Origin: Mimachlamys varia
Lineage: Eukaryota; Mollusca; Bivalvia; Pectinida; Pectinidae
Assembly: GCA_947623455.1 (NCBI GenBank)
Contig: OX392542.1
Coordinates: 5,463,625-5,527,624 of the forward strand
DNA length: 64,000 bases
Reading direction: 5' to 3'
Each line of letters starts with the position of its first letter. Within the stretch, counting starts at the first letter, position 1. The translations under genes and the position numbers were made by a program. This document shows positions 43,258-55,200 of the stretch, one piece after another. The notes beneath the pieces were generated by a model. That model ran no database searches, was not told the origin of the DNA, and saw only the letters and a list, made by a program, of their open reading frames with translations.

Positions 43258-46200
43258 CTGAAAAATAAAGTAGTACTTTTACTTACATGTATGTATCACT
43301 GTCTAAAAATAACTGCTTGACTCTCTTCCCAATTTATTTTTTTTCTAAAACTCTTCCTGCAGCCAGTGAAAAATGCATGAATTGTGTATGCCTCTGTGAC
43401 TGGGATTTTATAAAGATTATTATCAAAACAATTTCTTGTCCATTTGTCTGTTTGAATTTGAATCCTTTTTTTGTTACCAAGTGCAATATTGCAAGCATTA
43501 AGCACAACAAGTTCAAAATATTTGCAGTTTCTGGACAAATACCTTTTTACAAAAAAACTTTATTATCAACAATATGAAACAAAATATGTAGTAAGGGAGA
43601 CAATTCATTTTCCTGTCAGCAGAGTTATTTCCCATATCTAAACAGTGGCACTGTGCAATTAAAAAAGTTTGAAAAAATATTTAAATCAACACTGAACAGC
43701 TATAAGCAATATGTCACCTAATGAGGTAATAGTAAGTGAACATAACATGGCGTTGAAATCTGTCCATTTTAACTGCTTAACAACATATCTATTAATCAAG
43801 TTATCAAGCATTATACATGAACCTTCTTGTGCAGAAATCATTTGACTTCAGATTGCTAATCCAAATGTACATATTCTGGTCATAAAAAACTTAAAATCAC
43901 TTTAATCTGATGAAATATTTGGACAGACAACTGAACAGATTGTAAGGGGATAAAAACCTGAAGAGGGACCCGAATTTCTATGACATCTGTCATGATAACT
44001 TTGCAGATTACTTACGAATTCCTCTTCGATGTTGAGAAGGTGGTCCTGACAATCTTCTACAGCATCTTCTGCACCGGTGATGAAAATAACATCTGGATCA
44101 TCGGAGTCAGAACGTGGGAAACGCATGTCGACCTTGAACTGATCCATCAACTTGCGAATGTTGCGTCCACGTTGTCCAATGATTCGTGGATGAACTCTGT
44201 GGTCTACACGACACTCGATAGTAACCATTTCTTCCTGTAAAATTTGTAAAAACAAGTATAAGTAAAACTGAATTTGATTATATATCTATATCCTTGAATG
44301 AAAACTTTGATATATAACCAAGTCTTTATCACAGAGAGAAACATGTAGTTTTCTAGAAAGCAAGAAGTTCATGGGCCTGAGAGTACATATATACCATGAA
44401 TTTAACTTGATATAATTGTTTCTGTCTCTTTGTGTCTTGATAAAGGAGCGGATTGCTCTGAAATGTGACATCATCATTTTGCCTTTACTCTTGGAATTAC
44501 TTCCTTGTACTGTATGGATTTAACTTACATATTCCTGAACGATTTTCAAGATGTCATCTTTGGCAGCTTGTGTGTCCTTTTCATAGCCTGTGATGGTGAT
44601 GGTGTTCTGGGCGCTGTCTTCTCGGTTAGGGAACTGGATCATCACATCATGGTCCTTACGGATCTTAGAGATGACGGCACCTCTACGTCCTATGATCTTT
44701 GGGTGGAGGCTTGACTCCACTTCAATGGTCAGTTGAAAGCTCTTCAGTTCCTATAAACACAACAATTGATATCAAAATTCGGTTTTCCTGTTTTAAATTA
44801 ATTGAAGAAAATACAAAGACAAGTAAATTTATATGGCAATAACAGACCTTTTCCTTTATTGAAACATTATTTTTCTTCATTCAGCAAGAATATTCAACTT
44901 AAAGTTATCGTTCCCTCTCCTTTATTCTGTAACTTAAAGTTATCATACTCTCTCCTGTATTTTATAACTAAAAGTGATCATAACCTTTTCTATATTCTAT
45001 AACTTAAAGTTATCATACCCTTTCCTATATTCTATAACTAAAAGTGATCCTACCCTTTCCTATATTCTATAACACAAAGTGACCGTACCCACTCCTATAT
45101 TCTATAACCTAAAAGTTATCATACCCTCTTCTATATTCTGTAACTAAAAGTGATCATACCCTTTCCTATATTCTATAACTAAAAGTTATTATACCCTCTC
45201 CTATATTATCAGGGATAATTCTAACATTCAAAACCTATGGGAGAATTCAAGGGATTTCATGGGATCAGCAAAATATCTACGAGATTTTTCTATATAAAGT
45301 AAAACAGTTTTGACTCTTTAACGAGATTTTCAGGAAAAATATGGGTAAAAATCCCCAAATCTCGCCCCAAAGTGATCCCTGTATTCTATAACTAAAAGTG
45401 ATCATACACTCTCCTATATTCTGTAACTTAAAGTAATCATACCCTCTCCTCCATTTCTCGTTCCAGCTCATCACATCGGTCAGACAGAGCTGCCATAGCT
45501 CGGCGTACATTAGCTGGAGGACCAGTGACTTTGACCGTCTCACAGTGCTCACTGGCAGGGGGGATAGAAATGTTGACGTCATGCTCCTTCATCATTCGGC
45601 GTACATCTTTACCCTGTTGTCCGATGATGAAACGATGGAAGTCGTATCTGATGGTCATTTCATCCACAATGGGAACAAGTGCCTGGAATAATGATACATT
45701 TAATTCAATTATATAGGGCTACCAACAACACTCATTTGTAATGAAATTTTTAAAGAATAACAAGTCAAAGGAAATCTTTGTAATCAACTAGTCCTTTTTA
45801 GGACTTTTGCTGAAAATGGAACCCAAGTCTATAGTAAGCAGTCCTGTGTCCTTCTGATTAATTTAAAATGGTAATTCAATCTAGCCCTGCAAGTATTCAG
45901 TTATGGAGACATGGAATATGAAAAAAATTACGATCCATAACCATCACTTCACTTCTAAACAGTCAGTGAAGTCAGATCAACACAATAGAACTTTATGATC
46001 GATGAAACCATCTTTAATTTCCACTTCAAACAAATGTAAAATAAAAAAGATTTTGAAACTTGAATCGTTTATTTATTTTGAAAAGAAACTAAAATTTGAT
46101 GAAACAAGCTACATAGCCATGCATATCCCCCAGCAGTAGTCTATCATACATACCAGCAGTGCTTCCTTGGCCTGCTCACAGTTCTCCAATTTGCCGGTGA

Positions 46201-49200
46201 TTACGATGATGTCATTTTTCTTCGGAGATTGTTCAGGAGCGGGAGTTTCACCGTTCACTTCACCATTCACCATACCACCTTCTTGATGGTTTTCTGAAAC
46301 AATTATCCATTCCATAATGAAATTTTCGACATTATATCAAAATATTGTTTTCATCTGAACCATCACAGTTAGATAAATGGATCCAAGACAGATTCTGTAT
46401 TTAATGGATATCATTTGGTGAAAATATTGCCGTTAAATTTCGGCTTATACAATCAAAGTGTCTCTGCACTTGTATTAAGCACACAAAATGTCTGTTTTTG
46501 TTCCTTGTCATTTGTGATTGAAATTACTTGCTATGACTTCCATGTAACGTTAGGGTGTACCTTTGTCTCCATTGGCAACAGGCCTCTCGGGAAACTTGAT
46601 GCCGACATCATAAGTACGTGTAATCTCCTGTACGTTTGAGCCACGTGTGCCCATCACTGTACGGTGGTGTTGCTGCAAGATCACACAGTCCACGGTCACC
46701 TGTGAGTCCTGTAATAACAAGTTTATTTCAAACCAAATTAATCTAGTTTCAATGGAGAAATCACCGAGTTTATTATTCTCACTATAAGATAGCAGTCTCT
46801 ACAAGGTTCTAGATGTTTCTACCTGAAGTTAACATAAGCCTGTTCTTACATTTACATAAAATGGTAGGAGGGTTATATAGCATCATATTTTTTTTATATA
46901 TATAAATATTAGGAAGATATTCCTGATTAAGTTCTCTTCCTTTCAGGAAAATAAAGCACTTTCTTCAAAGGAGAAGTGATCTGTATTCACCTCATCATTT
47001 AATAGAATAATCACTAAAATGCATCAATTGCAGAATATTTTTTTTTTTTACAATTTGCATTAATCTAAATCTCAGACATAATTATAATCTTACCAGATCG
47101 TTGACAATTTCCTGAATGCGTTTCTTTGCTCCCTCAACACAGTCTTTGGAGCCCTTGATGACAACTCGGTCGCTCTTGACACCACTGCGAGGAAAGCTGA
47201 CGGTCACACCTCCATATTGCTCAGCAATGTGGCGGAGAACCTCACCTCGTCTTGCCACAAAGTGTCTGTGATGTTTGGGGTCCACGTTCATCTCTCCCTC
47301 AACAATATTGTCCTGTAGATAAACAAAACAGGCTTAAATAAATCTAACTTAACACACTTTAGCACAATTTATTTTCTCCATATGAATTTGATTGTAGAAA
47401 TCAAAATGTAGAGCCAATTGCTTATTTCTTCAAAGTCTGGTAAACAAGATTCTTGAAAGTCACCTACCAGATTTTTAATCAGCCCTTCCAGCTCAACCTT
47501 GGCCATGTCAACAGATTCTTTCTTGCCAATGATGCTGATGAGCTCCTGCTCTTGATCCTCAGAACTAGGGAAGATAACTCTTGCCCCTGTCTTCTCGCGC
47601 ACCTAATAAAACATTGATGTAAAGATATTAATAAGCGTACATACTTCAATACAAGCAAGGCAATGAAAAGTGTTTCTACCATTTTATATCTGTTATTTCA
47701 TAAACCTTTTTTTTTAATATCACACTTAGAATAGTTTAATCGGACAACAGAATTCTATTCAATCAGCCAGGTTTTCAGGAAAACACAAGTTTTACAATTT
47801 GCTATTTTTGATGAAGACATCCTCCTCTTACCTTCCTGATGTTGGTGCCTCCCCTTCCAATGAGGAATCGGTGATATTCGGGTTTGGCTCGAACTTCTGC
47901 TGTGAAACTTGACTGTTGCTGAAAACAAAGCAAAACAGGTGAATTTCGAGATAAATTGTCCTTGTATAAACTCACTCTTATCATCCTGTTTGTTCTGTTC
48001 AAACAATGAATATTTATTCTTGTCATAGGACAGATTTTTAACATGAAGGGAAATTTAATAAAAACCTGTGACTAATTAGTCAAATATTGTTTAAAAAAAA
48101 AAACAAAAAAAGTTTCTGTAAGCCTTATACATTGTCCTTAAATCTACAGATACAGAAAAGCTATTGTAATTCTGGCGTAATTTTTCAAATCTAGAAACAT
48201 TAAAAAAAACGGTCTACCTTCTCGGTGGCCAATTCCATTAGCTGTGTTTTGGCATTTTCGACATCTGCAGTTGGTCCACGGATAACAACTTTGTCGCTGA
48301 CATTTCCCTCAGTAGGAAAACGGATGATGACACCACCACATTCCTCCATTATAGACCGGATTAGTCTCCCCTTGGCACCAATGATTGAGTTGTGCAACTT
48401 GTGGGGTATGGTCACAACAGCTTCTTTGATGTTGGCCTGAAATCAAGGAACAAGATGAAAAAACGCCCTTTCAAATTGGCAAAACATTACAAATTGGTAC
48501 ATTTGAAGCATTCAACATCCCACGTTGGATAGGTTCTGGTTGAAATAAATGGACACTTTCTGCTGAAGAGTTTGTTCAATATGTCAAAGCAAGTTAGTGC
48601 CAAAATTTACAAATTAAAGTGAAGACGAGGCCCAAAAGCCTCAAAGCTTACTTGAGTTATGATAAAGGTAATGTTAGCTCAATTTATTTTAAATCAATTC
48701 TATGAAATTAACAACATACATCATTCTATCAGAACTACTATTTTTCTTTATCAACACCAAATCTCTTTTAGATAACTTTAGAAAGACGGGAAGACATTGA
48801 TCTCCGTAATTCTACTTACCAGATCCTTCTGTATAGCCTCAATCTGTGCCCTAGCTGCCTCTACATCAGCCTTTTTGCCAGTGATCAGGATAACATCCGA
48901 CTCGCTGTCCTCACTCGGCAAATCGATCCTTGTGTTTGTTTCTTCACGGATCTAATATAAAAGTTTGAAAAGTGTTATCTATATAACATTCGTATTTGAA
49001 AGAGAGAGAAAAAGAGTATATTTAGCCATATTTTGGATAATATGTCTAGTGCCTTTTTACAAACCGCAGCATGAATTTGTAGAAACATTTTTCATTATTT
49101 GCAAATTTTCTAACAAGGTAAGTATATTACATTCACTTGAATACCAAATTTTATGGATGAAAAAAGGATGATAATTCTTTTGGTATTTATTTATGTTTGG

Positions 49201-52200
49201 CAAATGGCAAAATATCAAGAGAAACAGCTATTTTTCCGACAAAAGTTACCATCAGAGGCTGACAGGCTTACCTTTCTGATCGTAGCTCCACCTTTTCCAA
49301 TAATGTTCTTATGGAAGTCTTTGAAGATGTGTACTTGGGCCTGGTAGTTACTAGCAACCTGTAGTACAAATGTTGAGAATATCATGGACCAATCCTCTAA
49401 AAACATTCTACTCACCCCAGAACTTCCAAAATAAATCTACTGTTATCATGGTTTGAATTGGTCTATAACTTGAATGCAAGTCGTATTAATCAAATTCATA
49501 AAACAAATGTTCATTATGAAAATACATTTTTTTCTACGTTTAGCTAGAAAAATCTTTCAAGTTTGAAGTCCTTTCGTTTTGATATCTTAACATGAATGTA
49601 GTAGTAAAAACTTTTTATACCTTTCACTGAACAACATCTATCTTAAAATATGAAATAAACATACTTTAACAAAATTGTAATATAACTTTCACTTTTTATC
49701 AATGAACTAAGCAGATGTTTATACCATATCTTGCTGTAACTGTGAGAGATGTTTAAAACACTTGTCCACATCGTTCTTTGGTCCCCTCAGTGTTACGATA
49801 TCACTTTTTTTGCCAGGATCAGGGAAGGTGATTTGGACTTGGTTAAAGCGGTCCCTGATCTCGCGGATATTCTCCCCTCTGGCTCCTATGATTGAACGAT
49901 GGAAACGTTGCTCAATCAGGATGTCCTTACTCTTTTCATTTTCCTGAAAAAAAAATTTGATTGCAATTTCATTTCTTACCCTCTGAAAGCTTTTTCATTT
50001 CATATCGTTCAACACGGCAATGATGAAAGGTTAAAACTTCTCGAAACATACCTATTAGTAAAATTTATGAAGATGACATGTCACAATTCTGACCTTAATA
50101 TTACTTTTGGCAAATTATTGATTTGTCTTAAAACACCTGAAATTCTTTTTAACATGTTTAAAGAAGCAAAGATTATCAAAGCTTAAAACAACAGAAGTAT
50201 CAAATCAACTCTAGAACAGTACAGAGTTTTACATGAAACAGAGTCCTGCTTCAATACCATCATTTCCCATGATAAGACCCCTAATCTTGGAATAACTTGG
50301 TCCACTGAAATGACCAACAGAAAAAACCTCTGGATGTATGAGTGATCCTTACCATGCGCTGGGCCATCTCCATAAGCTCTTCCTTAGCCTGGATCACACC
50401 TTTAGGATCTCCTTCAATCCTGATGATGTTGCTGTGCTCAGTATCCGAGGGAATCTTTATGGATACTCCAGTGTCATTCTTAATCCTTGTGACTGAAAAT
50501 AATGTCATCGATCATGTAATGGAGTTGAACCAAAACGTGGTATTGTAAAAGCTGATATTTTTACAGTCTGCGACGTTAGCCACTAGTCCTATGCCCATGA
50601 CTAGTAAGTTTTGGTTCGGACTAGTGGAAAGTTTTTTAATTTCAATATAGTTGTTAGAATAAACACTACATTTTGCTTGTCCGGACTAGTGCTTGAAAAT
50701 GTTAATGTCACCAACTGTTTTACGTGTGGAGTTTTTGCTTAATCAGCCTTTAAACTGTCCACTGTGTGGACATGTCTGCACTGTTTTGCACAGTGTGCCT
50801 CTAATACTGACTATTATACTGTAGAGTTTGGGTAGTGTTAAATATGTTCACATGTGGATATATTTGCAGAGATTTAATGCCAGCAAAATAAGAGAAAATT
50901 TCCACACCAAACTATTCCATGTTAACAGTGAATCTTTAACAGAAATTTCCGAATAAAGTTGGTAGGTATTCTTGTCATAAATAATATACACACAAGACCT
51001 AGTGTGTCTTAATTTAAATATCTCTATCATTTTCTATTCAAATCTATTTTGAAGATCTAATTTTTGAAAGTAATTTTTTAAAAACTACACTTACTGTTCT
51101 GTCCCGCCTTCCCAATGATATGTTTGTGGAATCTTTGATCAATGTTTACTTCAGTGAAGTCCATACGGGATTGCTACAAAAACAAACAAGTTAAAGGTAA
51201 AAAAAAATTCAGCTTTGTGATTGCAGAATTATATACATACAATATTCTATCAGAAAAGTTTTAGCGTAACACACCATGTGGTTAGTCAGAAACATGACAC
51301 TTCACTTATATAGATCTAGATAATTTCATCAAAATAACATTTAGCTATAAACAAATATGCTCTTTAAATTTTGTGAGGTTCAGTATTTCTTTTCTGCATA
51401 CAAAAACCTGATGCTGAACTCACCAGGTCCTTGACAGCAGCCTCTAGTTCCTTGACAGCAGATTCCACCTCCTCTGGTGGGCCCTCCACAACAATCTTGT
51501 CTTCTCCGTCAGTAAACTCAATGTGTACCTGAGGTCCAAAGTTCCTTCATATTATTATGTGTTGACATAATAACTAGTTAACTTGCGAAAAACAAGGCAA
51601 AATTGGAATTTACCAATTTTTTTTTCTGAATTGGATACAGCGAAATGAACTCCAGAAGATTCTCATTGCAAAAATCAGCACCGTAGCACAAACATTGAAT
51701 GACTTACCAAAACCTTAACAGATTCTAGTAAACCTCCTTAACTATGGTACATATGAGAACATTTTTTGATAAAAATTGACAGACCATTTCAATGCTGTTT
51801 GTTATTGAATTGTGATCAAAGCAAACATTACGATTTGATTTCACACACCAGAAAGTATCACCATATGATATATATCAATGCCAGGCCTGGTTTATGTCAC
51901 GCTGACCTTGATCATTCAAACTAACCTTTGAGAACTGTTCAGTGATCTTTCTCACATTAGCTCCCTGTCGTCCTATCACATATTTATGCAGCCATGTCTG
52001 AGCCTTCACCTCAGCAAACACAACACTGTTGGCCTGAAAATATAAAAGTGAAGGTACATGAAATGATGTAAATGGTTAAGAAATTAACAAACACATCTTA
52101 AATTTGATTAAAACAAGAAAATGCCAGTAATGCCATTCTTGATTTTGTTTAGCAACAAATAATTTTATTTAGCAACTGTTACTATGACCTTGACCTCTGA

Positions 52201-55200
52201 ACCCTGAAACACGATGTAGGAGGTCAAAATTTTGCCGGAAACATGTCAAAGAATGAAGTTGTGAGGTGTTCACATTGAATGCGGATGTGACAGCATAAGG
52301 CGGAATGGACATGGGCAACATTCTACAATCCTTTCCATCTTTTATGATGGAGGCATACAAATAATCTACTAAATTACCTTGGAGTAAACCATGGTGAGTG
52401 CTGGTCCAAGTTTGTCCTGTTCACCACGAAGGGTGATGGTTTCGAGCGAGCTATCAACCGGTGGTACTTCTACAGACACTCCAGTTGCAGCCAAAATTTC
52501 GTGGACGCCATTTCCACGAGGTCCAATGATGTACTTATGCTGAGACTTCCGCACCTCCACCGACACTGTCTGACACTTGCGTTTCTATAAGAATACATAA
52601 CAACTTTGTTGGAAACATACCATAATCATGTTGATAACATATTAACGCAGCAATAAAAAACATGTTATTGTGGATTAACATGAACTTATTCTAGATGTCT
52701 CATATAACTGAGTATTTCTTATTTCTTGGTATGTGTCTAAAATAAGGGCTATGTCTAAAATAAGGGCTAAAACAGAAATAGACTTTGCTATACATTGTCA
52801 AGTATTTTCACATTTTCAAAACTTGCAGTCAAAAAACTATCACAAGTTTTTAGGATAACAAGCAAGATAATATAATTACTTGAAACTCAAAATGAGCAAT
52901 TTCATTTCTTATAAAGATAATGATGCATCCTCAGAATCTGCACTATTTACCTTTTCCTCATAAATCTTCATTATGTTGGCTTTACATTTGAGGACGCCAT
53001 CCACCTCTCCAGAAACGACAATCTCGTCCTTCATCACACTGGGTGGGGGCATGTGGATTTTGGCCCCGGTTTCCTCCACCCACTTCTTTATGTTATCATT
53101 TTTAGGTCCACAAATGAAGGGGTGATACACTTTTGGTACAGGAAGACGCTCAAAAGCCAGTTTGGCCTGAATACAAATGTCATAAAATTATTGAACAGTA
53201 CTAAACAAAACATTTAAATAAGAAACAATAGATATAGTCAGATAAACAAAAGCTATATTTTGTTCCCTAAAGCTTATATGACATATGAAATTACAACTTC
53301 ATACCACAGATCTTGAATTATTTACAGAACATTTCCAAACTGACGTCACAAAACAAATCCCCCTTCTTTGAATAGGCGACCTAAAAAATAATCTTTTCTG
53401 AAAATAACTCTTTTAAGCAATGACCTTCTTGATCCATAATCTACTATATGATCTCGGTGATGCTGGAGCTATTAAACCTTATTCATGCAAGGTACATCCA
53501 TTATATCATATTTCTGTGTGTGTGTGTGTATTTTATATAACACCGTATCACTTCTTCTAGTATAGTGACCAAAAGAGGATACAGATACACAATTAATGTA
53601 GCACAAGTACTACACCCAAATCTTTATAGTAAACACATGGGCTCTAGGTTGTGCTCAAATCTTAAGTGTGTGAGAAAAAGGTGTCCTACAGGAAGGACAC
53701 AACTGTAGGACTTTTTAATTGTATCTGCTACATCATGATTTATAGAGCATTTTCTAACCTTGTCAAAAAACTTAACCATATATCTGAACCATGAAAAGTG
53801 CAAGTCTAAAAACCTGTAAAAGGGACCCCCCCCCCCCCCCCACAAGAACAGTTAAGTTTTTATCATACTTAAATTCCTAAAGCCTTCAAGTCCTTCATAT
53901 CAAATTAAAACTTCATACCATAGGAATGATTTACAGAAAATTTCCGAACTTTAACCTTGGCAATGCTGATGTCATAAAACAAGTCCCCCTTCTTTGAATA
54001 GACGACCTAAAAACTAATCTTTTCAGCAATGACCTCCTTGATCCAAATCTACTATATGGTCTCGGTGATGCTGGAGCTATTAACCTTGTATTCATACAAG
54101 GTACATCCATTTTATCATATTTCTGTGTGTGTGTGTGTAGTATATAACACTGTATCACTTCTTCTGGTACAATAACCAAAAGAGGATACATATACACAAT
54201 TAATGTAGCACAAGTACTACACCCAAATCTTTATAGTAAACACATGGGCTCTAGGTTGTGCTCAAATTCAATTGGAACCTTCAGTGTGTGCCCTGCAGGT
54301 GTGGCATAACTGTAGGACACAAGAATTGAAGTGATGCATTTTGTGACTTAAATGTTTTCAAGCACTAGTCCGGACAAGCTAAATGCAGTGTTTATAATAA
54401 CAAATGTATTGAAATTAAAGGACTTTCCACTAGTCTGAACCAAAATTTACCAGTCATGGGCATAGGACTAGTGGCTTAAGTCGCAGACTGAACTGATGCA
54501 AAATTTTGTTCTTTCTTTCTTTTTAACCCAGTAACCCTGTCATATCAGTACCTGTTCGTCTGATGTTATCTGTATCTCGTGTTTGGCCTTGTCGATGCCT
54601 TCCTTGGTTCCTGTGATTTTGATCATGTCCGAGTTCTCTTCTGGTCGGGGGATGGTAATCTTGGTCTGTGTAGCCAGTTCTAGGTCTTGGAGTTTCTTGC
54701 CACTCTTTCCAAGGATGAATCTGTGGTGTTCCCTTGGTATCTTCAATAAAGTATTTGCCTAGAAAACAAAAATATTAGAAAATATTAACATGCAAAGTAT
54801 GGTGATTTCAGCTAGAATAACCAAAGAACATTTGACACTAGCTTATCTAGATCAATACCTAAATCTTCACATCATGTACATAAACATATCAAACAGGAGA
54901 ATTCCCAGCTTATATGAACCTATAGCTAAATCACTTGTGCTTCAGACACAATTTGAAAGTTAAGTCCTAAGTTAATGTATTTTTCAAATGTTTCATGTAA
55001 TTTCAGTATATCAAAAAAAAAAAAAAAATAATAGAAATGTCTGCGAGATATAAATGCCCACGCTTCCAGCGGGACGAAACGGACATGGGTAACACAATAT
55101 GCCCCCACCCCCAGCAGGGGCATAAAAAATATTCAAACTATGTTATTTAAACCCTTAATAAGTTAGATCGAATGTATAAAATTTACCTGAGTCTGTAAAC

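Noticed and set aside
43034..43261. 75-codon + frame opposite the last vigilin exon
   Set aside because: Antisense shadow of the GC-rich vigilin C-terminal exon; the minus-strand reading has conserved vigilin motifs and splice sites.
55060..55100. GGGACGAAACGGACATGGG as a hammerhead half
   Set aside because: GACGAAAC is present but no CTGANGA precedes it, and no UH cleavage site with pairing strands is found.
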